A stretch of DNA of 32,186 nucleotides from a virus. A model generated the notes under the pieces. It saw nothing but the letters and a program-made list of their open reading frames with translations. It was not told the DNA's origin and made no database searches. The translations under genes were made by a program, and so were the position numbers. Each line of letters starts with the position of its first letter. Positions within the stretch are counted from its first letter, which is position 1. The stretch is taken from positions 1 to 32,186 of the IMG/VR virus record IMGVR_UViG_3300043313_001360. One strand, given 5' to 3'. Of the stretch, positions 14,284 to 20,312 are shown piece by piece.

Positions 14284-14336
14284 GGAGCCAGACAAATCGC
14301 CGGGAGCCTCTTCCCGACGGGAATCTGGACTGGCTC
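14284..14336 (+). other. Structured spacer between Y units 3 and 4
   Basis: GAGCCAG (14284-14290) pairs with CTGGCTC (14330-14336). Inside it, CGGGA-GCCTCT-TCCCG (14301-14316) forms a second hairpin. It lacks the GGGCCG and GGTTAYC motifs, so it is not a seventh standard Y unit. It could be a decayed unit or an independent small RNA fold. Confidence 0.4.
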
Positions 14337-14338
14337 TC

Positions 14339-14457
14339 CCCATGGGCCGACGTGAGTCGGTTATCGATGGTTCGATTCCACCCCCGTGTGTCCGGCCCTC
14401 GGTCCACACGGGAAGCACAGTTGGCTGTGCACCCGGATCACACCCCTCGCCCATGGG
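14339..14457 (+). ncRNA. Y-RNA-like unit 4 with tRNA-like module
   Basis: A 119-nt unit. The perfect terminal helix is CCCATGGGC/GCCCATGGG (14339-14347/14449-14457). The inner helix GTGAGTCGG/CCGGATCAC (14352-14360/14433-14441) has one G-A and one G-U pair. The insert has a T arm with loop TTCGATT (14366-14382, one A-C mismatch in the stem), an 8-bp acceptor stem CCCGTGTG/CACACGGG (14383-14390/14405-14412) with a 14-nt loop, AA, and a D arm GCAC-AGTTGGCT-GTGC (14415-14430) with the conserved GG. Confidence 0.85.
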
Positions 14458-14466
14458 AACACTCTC

Positions 14467-14612
14467 GCTGCGGGCCGACGTCAGTCGGTTACCAGGTACC
14501 GGGTGCTAGCCACCCAGCGGTTCGAAACCGCACGCTGGCCTCGCCTTGGCCAGCACTCTCTCGTCGTTGAACACCATGAGGGAGCTTCCGGTTGGCAACT
14601 CTCGCCCGCAGC
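14467..14612 (+). ncRNA. Y-RNA-like unit 5 with tRNA-like module and long variable arm
   Basis: A 146-nt unit. The perfect terminal helix is GCTGCGGGC/GCCCGCAGC (14467-14475/14604-14612). The inner helix is 9 bp with wobble pairs (14480-14488/14588-14596). A hairpin GGGTG-CTAGC-CACCC (14501-14515) sits where a class II tRNA has its long variable arm. Next come the T arm GCGG-TTCGAAA-CCGC (14517-14531), a 7-bp acceptor stem GCTGGCC/GGCCAGC (14534-14540/14548-14554) and a divergent D-arm position: a 7-bp stem (14556-14562/14578-14584) with a 15-nt loop lacking GG. Confidence 0.8.
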
Positions 14613-14628
14613 ATCACAATCTGGCCCA

Positions 14629-14694
14629 TCTCCGGGCCGGAGGCATCCGGTTACCGCATTCCGTAACCCCGGATGTCACTCACTCGACCGGAGG
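14629..14694 (+). ncRNA. Y-RNA-like unit 6: minimal element overlapping the Ro ribosome-binding site
   Basis: A 66-nt unit without a tRNA mimic. The terminal helix 14629-14637/14686-14694 has one U-G and one G-A pair, the latter as in units 1 and 2. The inner helix is CATCCGG/CCGGATG (14644-14650/14669-14675), extended by TTAC/GTAA. The 3' strand of the terminal helix includes GGAGG (14690-14694), the Shine-Dalgarno of the Ro gene, 8 nt before its ATG. It therefore looks like a cis-acting operator for Ro binding rather than, or as well as, a free Y RNA. Confidence 0.75.
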
Positions 14695-14702
14695 ACCCTG
14701 AC

Positions 14703-16292
14703 ATGCCCAAGCGCAACGACCCCTATTCCGCTGTGCGGAGCCGGAATGTTCCGGTGACCCAGCGCCTCACCCCTGACCAGACCGTCAACTCCGACGGTGG
14801 ATACGTCTGGGCCCTCGACGACTGGGCCCGGATGGACCGCTTCTTGATCCTCGGCTCGGCCGGTGGCACCTACTACATCGGTGAGGGCGACCTCACCAAG
14901 GAGAACGCCGCCGCCGTCGACCGGTGCATCAAGGCCGACTACAAGCGGGCCGTTGATCGGCTCGTCGAGATCTCGGTGGAGGGTCGCAACCCCAAGCAGA
15001 ACCCGTTGCTCTTCGCCTACGCCATGGCGTGCGGTGCCGACGACGTGGAGGCTCGGGTCTACGCCCTCAGCAAGCTGAACGAGATCTGCCGCACCGGCAC
15101 CATGCTCTTCGTGTGGGCTCGCTACGTCGAGCAGTTCCGGGGCTGGGGCCGCTCGCTCCGTACGGCCGTGGCCAAGTGGTACACGGACCGGGATCCCCAC
15201 GACCTGGCGCTCCAGTTGGTCAAGTACCAGCAGCGCGAGGGGTGGTCGCACCGTGACCTCCTGCGGCTCGCCAAGCCCCGCCCCGAGCGTGGCTCGATGA
15301 CCGACCGCAACCTGGCGTGGGCCGTCCGCAAGGGCACCGAGGGCTACGACACGTTGCTCCAGGCCCACGAGGAGATGCAGGAGCCCGGCGTCACGCCGCA
15401 GCGCGTGGCCGAGTTGATCGAGATGTTCCGTGTCCCCTGGGAGGCGGTGCCCTCCGAGATGCTGGCCAAGCCCGAGGTCTGGCACGCCCTCCTCCCTTAC
15501 CTGGGTATGGGCGCGCTCGTCCGCAACCTCGGTCGTTTGACGTCCAACGGCACCATCAAGCCGATGACGGGCGTCGAGGCGGTGGTGACCCAGAAGCTGA
15601 CCAACGAGCAGGCCGTCAAGGGCTCTCGGATCCACCCGTTCAACGTGCTCCTCGGTGCGTCCACGTACGCCGCCGGTCGGGGCGTCAAGGGCTCGCTCAC
15701 CTGGCAGCCGAACGGCAAGGTGCTCCGGGCGCTGGACACCACGTTCCAGATGGCGTTCAAGAACGTCGAGCCCGCCAACAAGCGGACCCTCGTCGCCCTG
15801 GACGTGTCGGGATCGATGACCGGCAGCCGGATCGCCAACAGCCACCTGTCGGCCCGGGAGGGCTCCAGCGCCATGGCCCTGGTCACCCTCGCTACCGAGC
15901 CGCAGACGGCGGTCATGGCGTTCAGCAAGGGGTTCATCCCCCTCGGCCTGCACGCCGGTCAGTCGTTGGCCGACGTCGTCCGGATGACCCATGGTCTGCC
16001 GTTCGACTCGACGGACTGCTCGATGCCCATGCGGTGGGCGTTGACCAAGCAGGTCGAGGTCGACACGTTCATCATCTACACCGACTCGGAGACGAACGTC
16101 GGTGGCCATCCGGCCCAGGTGCTGCGGGAGTACCGCAAGCGCTCGGGGATCAACGCCAAGCTCATCGTCGTGGGCATGACGTCCAACGGGTTCAGCATCG
16201 CTGACCCCAACGACGCCGGGATGCTCGACGTGGTCGGCTTCGACTCGGCGGCTCCGTCGTTGATCGCAGACTTCTCGGCTGGGAGGGTCTGA
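14703..16292 (+). CDS. rsr: Ro60/Rsr-like RNA-binding protein (TROVE + vWA domains)
   Basis: A 529-residue protein, full length for the family. The N-terminal ~355 residues form the TROVE HEAT-repeat ring: MPKRNDPYSAVRSRNVPVTQ..., GGYVWALDDWARMDRFLILGSAGGTYY, then paired helices. The vWA domain follows, with an intact MIDAS metal site: D367-x-S369-x-S371 (DVSGSM), T437 and D461 (YTDSE). Ro proteins bind misfolded RNAs in the ring hole and Y RNAs on its outer rim, and in bacteria can deliver RNA to PNPase. A Ro homologue is known from mycobacteriophage Bxz1. ATG 14703 has GGAGG 8 nt upstream, located inside Y unit 6. A strong terminator follows at 16326. Confidence 0.95.
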   Translation: MPKRNDPYSAVRSRNVPVTQRLTPDQTVNSDGGYVWALDDWARMDRFLILGSAGGTYYIGEGDLTKENAAAVDRCIKADYKRAVDRLVEISVEGRNPKQNPLLFAYAMACGADDVEARVYALSKLNEICRTGTMLFVWARYVEQFRGWGRSLRTAVAKWYTDRDPHDLALQLVKYQQREGWSHRDLLRLAKPRPERGSMTDRNLAWAVRKGTEGYDTLLQAHEEMQEPGVTPQRVAELIEMFRVPWEAVPSEMLAKPEVWHALLPYLGMGALVRNLGRLTSNGTIKPMTGVEAVVTQKLTNEQAVKGSRIHPFNVLLGASTYAAGRGVKGSLTWQPNGKVLRALDTTFQMAFKNVEPANKRTLVALDVSGSMTGSRIANSHLSAREGSSAMALVTLATEPQTAVMAFSKGFIPLGLHAGQSLADVVRMTHGLPFDSTDCSMPMRWALTKQVEVDTFIIYTDSETNVGGHPAQVLREYRKRSGINAKLIVVGMTSNGFSIADPNDAGMLDVVGFDSAAPSLIADFSAGRV

Positions 16293-16325
16293 GCAGATCG
16301 CCACCGGTACGACCGGAGCGCAAGT

Positions 16326-16355
16326 AAGAGGCCCCCGCTACAGCGGGGGCCTCTT
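16326..16355 (+). terminator. Terminator of the Ro operon
   Basis: AAGAGGCCCCCGC (16326-16338) pairs perfectly with GCGGGGGCCTCTT (16343-16355) over the loop TACA, 33 nt after the Ro stop. Confidence 0.8.
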
Positions 16356-16372
16356 GCGTGTTGATGGCGACG

Positions 16373-16385
16373 AAGTATGCTACTT
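16373..16385 (+). promoter_or_regulatory. Palindromic -10/operator for the small membrane gene
   Basis: AAGTATGCTACTT contains TATGCT, with TTGCGT 16 nt upstream as a possible -35. It differs by one base from the palindrome at the Y-RNA promoter (13881-13893). Confidence 0.45.
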
Positions 16386-16420
16386 GGCTCGGGCAAAACG
16401 GACGGAAGGAAGTGTGGATC

Positions 16421-16561
16421 ATGGGGTTCGTCTACGCGGGCGTAGCAGCGGTGGTGGTGTTGGCAGCGGCCTTCATCTTCTCGGTCGTCGACCACGGGGC
16501 ACAGATGCGTGAGTTCCGGATGGCTCGTCGCAGGCACTTGGCAGGCGGTGGGGCATGGTGA
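16421..16561 (+). CDS. Small single-pass membrane protein
   Basis: A 46-residue protein: MGFVYAGVAAVVVLAAAFIFSVVDHG is one transmembrane helix, followed by a basic cytoplasmic tail (MREFRMARRRHLAGGG). ATG 16421 is preferred because a purine-rich GGAAGGAAG lies upstream; in-frame codons further 5' fall in the promoter. Function unknown. It stands alone between two hairpin-bounded units. Confidence 0.55.
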   Translation: MGFVYAGVAAVVVLAAAFIFSVVDHGAQMREFRMARRRHLAGGGAW

Positions 16562-16571
16562 GCGAGGCGTG

Positions 16572-16601
16572 TTGATAGCAACTTATGCGGTGCGGTATGG
16601 T
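16572..16601 (+). promoter_or_regulatory. Promoter with overlapping dispersed dyad
   Basis: TTGATA (16572-16577) and TATGGT (16596-16601) are spaced 18 nt and precede the secreted-protein gene. The dyad ATAGCAACTTAT (16575-16586) overlaps the -35 box and the spacer, so a protein bound there would block the promoter. Confidence 0.5.
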
Positions 16602-16658
16602 GCTGCCGCACTCCCGCAGCGGGCGGGGTGAGCAGACACACATCAAGGGAGTACGGAC

Positions 16659-16994
16659 ATGCGGAAGTTGATTGCGGCGGCGACCATCGTGCTGGTCGGC
16701 GTCAGTGCGGGTGGCACGGCGTTCGCCGGGGAAGTCGGCGGCGACGGGCACTCGACGCCGATCGCCCGGCCCGAGGAGGGTGGCAAGTCCGCCGCCAACT
16801 CGGAGTGCGCCTTCAACGGACTCGACGACGGTTCGGAGTCGGGGCTCGGCGTCCAGCCGGGCGTCGTCCAGTCGTTCGGCTACGGCCTGGCTCAGGCAGC
16901 CAAGGAGGCGGGCGGGGCGTCGTCGTTCGCCCACACGATCCGGGCCGAGGGCCCGGGGACGTGGTGCCGAGGCAACCTCGTGTTCGAGGACTGA
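16659..16994 (+). CDS. Secreted protein of unknown function
   Basis: A 111-residue protein with a clear Sec signal peptide, MRKLIAAATIVLVGVSAGGTAFA, cleaved before GEVGG. The ~88-residue mature part has two cysteines (SECAFNGLDDG and GTWCRGN), possibly forming a disulfide, and an alternating Gly-rich sequence. It has AAGGGAG upstream of the ATG. Phages seldom encode exported proteins of this kind; it fits a lysogenic-conversion or host-surface role together with the next gene. It ends with a UUCG-capped terminator. Confidence 0.75.
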   Translation: MRKLIAAATIVLVGVSAGGTAFAGEVGGDGHSTPIARPEEGGKSAANSECAFNGLDDGSESGLGVQPGVVQSFGYGLAQAAKEAGGASSFAHTIRAEGPGTWCRGNLVFED

Positions 16995-17015
16995 TCTCCA
17001 CCCCACCCGGAGACG

Positions 17016-17045
17016 CAAGAGCCCTCGCTTCGGCGGGGGCTCTTG
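17016..17045 (+). terminator. UUCG-capped terminator
   Basis: CAAGAGCCCTCGC (17016-17028) pairs with GCGGGGGCTCTTG (17033-17045) around TTCG, with one T-G pair. It follows the secreted-protein gene. Confidence 0.8.
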
Positions 17046-17066
17046 TCGTTGTAGGGTACGGCTCTT

Positions 17067-18911
17067 ATGCGTCGACCCATTGTGTTACTCACACTTCTGC
17101 TCACTTCGTGTGGGGGCGCTGCCCTTGCCAACGGTGGAGGAGGTGATGGATACGGGGAGACGACGACGACGGTCACCACCACGCCGCGAGAAGTGACGAC
17201 AACGACCGCAGGTTCTACCACAACGGCGCACCCGACCACCACAGCGGGTTCGACGACCACGGCACACCCGACGACGACGGCCCACGAGACCACGACGACG
17301 GAGAAGGCCACCACCACGACAGCCCGGGCGACGACGACGACCGCCGCCGCCACCACGACCACGCAGCAGGCGACCACGACGACGGCGACGACCACGCCTC
17401 GTGAGGTGACGACGACAACTGCGGCAGCCACAACCACAACTGCTGCGGCCACGACGACAACGACCCCGCGCAAGGTCTTCGTCTGCAAGTACGTCGGCAA
17501 GCCCGGCGTGGACGAACGGCTCCAGACCGGGCAGAACCCGATCAGCGTCAGTGTCAACTCGCTGACCAACGGTCCCATCGCCATCGGGGCCCGCTTCGAA
17601 GATGCCCAGGGCGCATCGGTGGTCATCGCCTTCGACACCGGCCAGCCCGAGCCCGACGTGAGCCAGTGCCCGACGCCTCAGGGCGGGACCACCACCACGG
17701 TGCGTGCGACCACCACGACGTTGGGCGGGACCACCACGACCACGACCGGCGGCGGTGGCACCACGACGACGCTGGGCGGCACCACCACGACCACTGGCGG
17801 TGGGACGACGACCACCACGGCCGGTGGCAGCACCACGACCACGTTGGGTGGCTCGACCACCACGTCGAGCAGCATCCCGACCGGTGGCCTCTTCGCCATC
17901 AACGTGGGCACGGTCTGCACCAACGGCGTGCCGCTGATCAACATCACGTTCCCCAACCGGCCCGAACTCAACGGCCAGCCCGCAGGCACGCTGACGTTCA
18001 GCACCGGGGGCTCGACGCCGCTGACCTTCATCGCCAACGCCTCGGTCCAGGTGCCCTACCCGCCGTCGGCGGGGACCGGCCCGGTGACGCTGACCTACGT
18101 CGTGGCTGGCCAGTCGGCCACCCCGGCCACGGTCACCTTCCCGCCCAACTGCACGCCGATCACCACGACGACGACGGCCCCGGGCGGCTCGACCACGACC
18201 ACGGCCCCCGGCGGGACGACGACGACCGTCCGCCCCGGTGGGTCGACGACGACGCTGCCGCCCGGCATCCCGGCCACGTTCAGCTTCGGCGCTGCGTCCA
18301 CGGTCTGCGTGCGTGAGGTCCCGACGATCCGCATCACCTTCCTCAACCAGTTCCCGACCCTCGCCGGTCAGACGGGGACGCTGACGATGGCCTCGGTGGC
18401 GACCGGTGCGGTGCTGTCGACGCAGCCGCTCGTGTACCAGCCGGGCACCACGGTTGACCTGCTCTACCCCGGCACCCGCGTGAACGCCGACGGGTCGATC
18501 GCGGACGTGCCGGGGTGGAACCTCAACAGCGCTGGCTTCTGGGTCCGTGACCCGGCCGACGAGTTCCTGCGGGCCGGGATCAACCTGACCTACACCGTCA
18601 ACCCGACGGCCACGGCCACGGTGAGCTACCCGCCGGAGTCGGCCAACTGCGCCAACCCCGACGGCCCGTTCCCTCCCGGCACGCCGACCACCGTGGTCGT
18701 GCCTGGCCAGCCCGGGATCCCGGTCCGTCCGGCCACGTTCGGTGCGGCTCCGGGGACACCTGGTGCCGCCGCTGGTGGGGCTGCGGTGTCCGCTACAGGA
18801 GCGCTGCCGTCGACCGGCAGCAACGACAAGCTGCTGGTGCCCCTAGCGCTGCTGACGCTCGCTGGTGGGGCCACCCTCCTGCTCGTCGCTCGACGCCCTC
18901 GGCGTCCGTAG
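17067..18911 (+). CDS. Thr-rich LPxTG cell-wall surface protein
   Basis: A 614-residue exported protein. The signal peptide MRRPIVLLTLLLTSCGGAALA also contains a lipobox-like LTSC (Cys15). It is followed by long Thr/Ala/Gly runs from ACC/ACG trinucleotides and a compact domain KVFVCKYVGKPGVDERLQTGQNPISVSVN (about 140-210), a motif I know from actinobacterial wall proteins. Two Ig-like domains with paired Cys follow (TVCTNGVPLINITFPN...PPNC; TVCVREVPTIRITFLN...SANC), separated by Thr linkers. The end is LPSTG (580-584), a hydrophobic segment and RRPRRP, the sortase sorting signal. It should be attached by the host sortase and displayed on the infected or lysogenic cell. Confidence 0.85.
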   Translation: MRRPIVLLTLLLTSCGGAALANGGGGDGYGETTTTVTTTPREVTTTTAGSTTTAHPTTTAGSTTTAHPTTTAHETTTTEKATTTTARATTTTAAATTTTQQATTTTATTTPREVTTTTAAATTTTAAATTTTTPRKVFVCKYVGKPGVDERLQTGQNPISVSVNSLTNGPIAIGARFEDAQGASVVIAFDTGQPEPDVSQCPTPQGGTTTTVRATTTTLGGTTTTTTGGGGTTTTLGGTTTTTGGGTTTTTAGGSTTTTLGGSTTTSSSIPTGGLFAINVGTVCTNGVPLINITFPNRPELNGQPAGTLTFSTGGSTPLTFIANASVQVPYPPSAGTGPVTLTYVVAGQSATPATVTFPPNCTPITTTTTAPGGSTTTTAPGGTTTTVRPGGSTTTLPPGIPATFSFGAASTVCVREVPTIRITFLNQFPTLAGQTGTLTMASVATGAVLSTQPLVYQPGTTVDLLYPGTRVNADGSIADVPGWNLNSAGFWVRDPADEFLRAGINLTYTVNPTATATVSYPPESANCANPDGPFPPGTPTTVVVPGQPGIPVRPATFGAAPGTPGAAAGGAAVSATGALPSTGSNDKLLVPLALLTLAGGATLLLVARRPRRP

Positions 18912-20312
18912 TCACCACGGGCTGATCCCTCCAGTGACCGAGCCAGTCACTGGAGGGACCACCTCTTGGATGTCACCGGGATAGAGGACGTCGAGGTGCG
19001 GCTGCACACGCACACCGGCCGGGACCCACTTGTAGACGTAGCCCTGCGCCTCGACCTCCTCATCGGTGATGATGAAGTCCTCGTTGTTGATGTCCCAGGC
19101 GAAGAGCCTGCCCGTGACTGCACGCTTGTGGTTGTACCAGGTGGAGTAGGTCTGACCCTTGCGGTTCTCCCCGCCGTACCAGGAGAAGTCGTCACGGGCC
19201 CCGTAGGTAGTGTCGCCGTCGAAGTACTGCCAGCCCTTCAACCAGTCGGGCTCGGCCAGCACGTTGTCGAGGTGCATCTCCCCGCCGTTGCACTCCAGGC
19301 GCACGAGACCGGTCGTGCCCTCGGCCACCCGGCGCAGGGCGTAGATGTGCAGGAAGCCGCTGGGAGGGAGGTCCCATACCTCCGTATCGTCACCCCAGTC
19401 GACGTCGGTCTCCAGGAAGTCCGACTCCCACGAGACCAGCCCGACCCGCAGCTTGCCGGTGCCCCGCACCATGGCCTGGATGGTCCACTGATCAGTTGCC
19501 TGCTGCACCCGGGTGGCCAGCGGGAACGTGTTGGTCTCGGCCACCACGACACCGCTCCCGGTGACCTTGCCGTACCACGCGCCCCCACCAGGGGCGGCTG
19601 GTAGGGACTCTGTGCTCTGGACCCTGGTCAAGGTCCCTTGGGTCCGCCAGTGGTTGGTGCCCAACTCGAAGCTCGGGTTGGCCACGAAGTTGACTCGCTG
19701 GGGGTACAGCCAGACGTGCTGGGTGTAGGCCATCTCGTAGTCCGGCGGGGCCTCCAGGACGGCGATCGACCCGGGGTCGGGGGCGACCTGGGTCGCGCCG
19801 ACGACGAAGATGGGCCAGGAGAACAGCGCCCGGTTGCCCGGGATCGCGGTGATCGGCCGAGCGATGAGGGAGTCCTCGGGGCCCAGGGTCATGGCCGTGG
19901 GGAACGGCTCATCGGTGACGAGGATGATCGGGTTGGTGCTGCCGCCGTAGTTGCCCACGAGCACCAGGGCCGCCGCCGTCACCGTCGAGGGCTGCCAACC
20001 CCCGCCCATGAGGAAGGCGCTGTTGTCGATGCAGTAGGTCGTCGTGCCTGCCGTGGCCGTGCCGATGGAGTGTGTCACTGAGATGGGGGCCAGTGGGGGA
20101 CCCCATCCGGGGACAGCGGCGAGATCGGACACCGTCTTGATAGCGGTGTATCGGGGGTCGTTCTCGTCGGTGATGGCGGCGTGGCTGCGGAAGTACACCC
20201 AGTAGACGCTCTTGCCGTTCATCAGGTTCTGGCTCGGGTCGATCGGCACCGTCTTGTCGAGGCTGGCGAACAACTGCTGGCGGAACAGGTCCGTGAACAC
20301 GGTGGCGGTCAT
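18912..20312 (-). CDS. Distal tail / receptor-binding protein with carbohydrate-binding-like domain
   Basis: A 466-residue structural protein. The N-terminal half starts MTATVFTDLFRQQLFASLDKTVPIDPSQNLMNG, as in phage proteins that build fibres or baseplate periphery. From about residue 210, VNFVANPSFELGTNHWRTQGTLTRV begins a jelly-roll domain of the CBM4/9-like type (NPSFE-x-G-x-x-W), a likely glycan-binding module. It is the last gene of the tail operon, where adsorption proteins usually lie. Its ATG overlaps the stop of the upstream gene (ATGA). Its stop directly abuts the stop of the convergent surface gene. Confidence 0.7.
   Translation of the reverse strand: MTATVFTDLFRQQLFASLDKTVPIDPSQNLMNGKSVYWVYFRSHAAITDENDPRYTAIKTVSDLAAVPGWGPPLAPISVTHSIGTATAGTTTYCIDNSAFLMGGGWQPSTVTAAALVLVGNYGGSTNPIILVTDEPFPTAMTLGPEDSLIARPITAIPGNRALFSWPIFVVGATQVAPDPGSIAVLEAPPDYEMAYTQHVWLYPQRVNFVANPSFELGTNHWRTQGTLTRVQSTESLPAAPGGGAWYGKVTGSGVVVAETNTFPLATRVQQATDQWTIQAMVRGTGKLRVGLVSWESDFLETDVDWGDDTEVWDLPPSGFLHIYALRRVAEGTTGLVRLECNGGEMHLDNVLAEPDWLKGWQYFDGDTTYGARDDFSWYGGENRKGQTYSTWYNHKRAVTGRLFAWDINNEDFIITDEEVEAQGYVYKWVPAGVRVQPHLDVLYPGDIQEVVPPVTGSVTGGISPW
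18926..18958. terminator. 13-bp hairpin at the convergent gene junction, inside the coding end of the tail gene
   Basis: TCCCTCCAGTGAC (18926-18938) pairs perfectly with GTCACTGGAGGGA (18946-18958) around a 7-nt loop. It lies 15 nt after the stop of the plus-strand surface gene and also encodes residues PPVTGSVTGG at the C-terminus of the minus-strand tail gene, so it may serve as terminator for the plus strand. Confidence 0.6.

Larger units (their letters stand above)
13943..14694 (+). repeat. Tandem array of six Y-RNA-like units upstream of the Ro gene
   Basis: Six direct, diverged repeats of a structural rather than primary-sequence kind. Each begins with a 22-nt element of fixed length, GGGCCGRMG + 5-6 variable nt + SGGTTAYC (starting at 13948, 14040, 14180, 14344, 14472, 14634). 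Each ends with CTCG(A/C)C plus the partner of a 9-bp terminal helix. Spacers are 19, 9, 62, 9 and 16 nt; two of them (14166-14174 and 14458-14466) are almost the same (ACACTCTC), possibly processing sites. All units and the Ro ORF are on the same strand and probably in one transcript. Confidence 0.85.

Noticed and set aside
14106-14570. 154-codon ORF across the Y-RNA array
   Set aside because: It covers RNA helices that covary between units, has no Shine-Dalgarno and no recognisable protein pattern.
13943-14694. CRISPR array
   Set aside because: The repeated elements are paired 5' and 3' motifs of individual folded RNAs with unequal unit lengths (66-146 nt); there are no identical direct repeats with uniform spacers and no cas genes.
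17150-17460. Microsatellite or CRISPR-like repeat in the surface gene
   Set aside because: The ACC/ACG repeats are simply poly-Thr codons of a wall-spanning linker, in frame throughout, without repeat-spacer periodicity.
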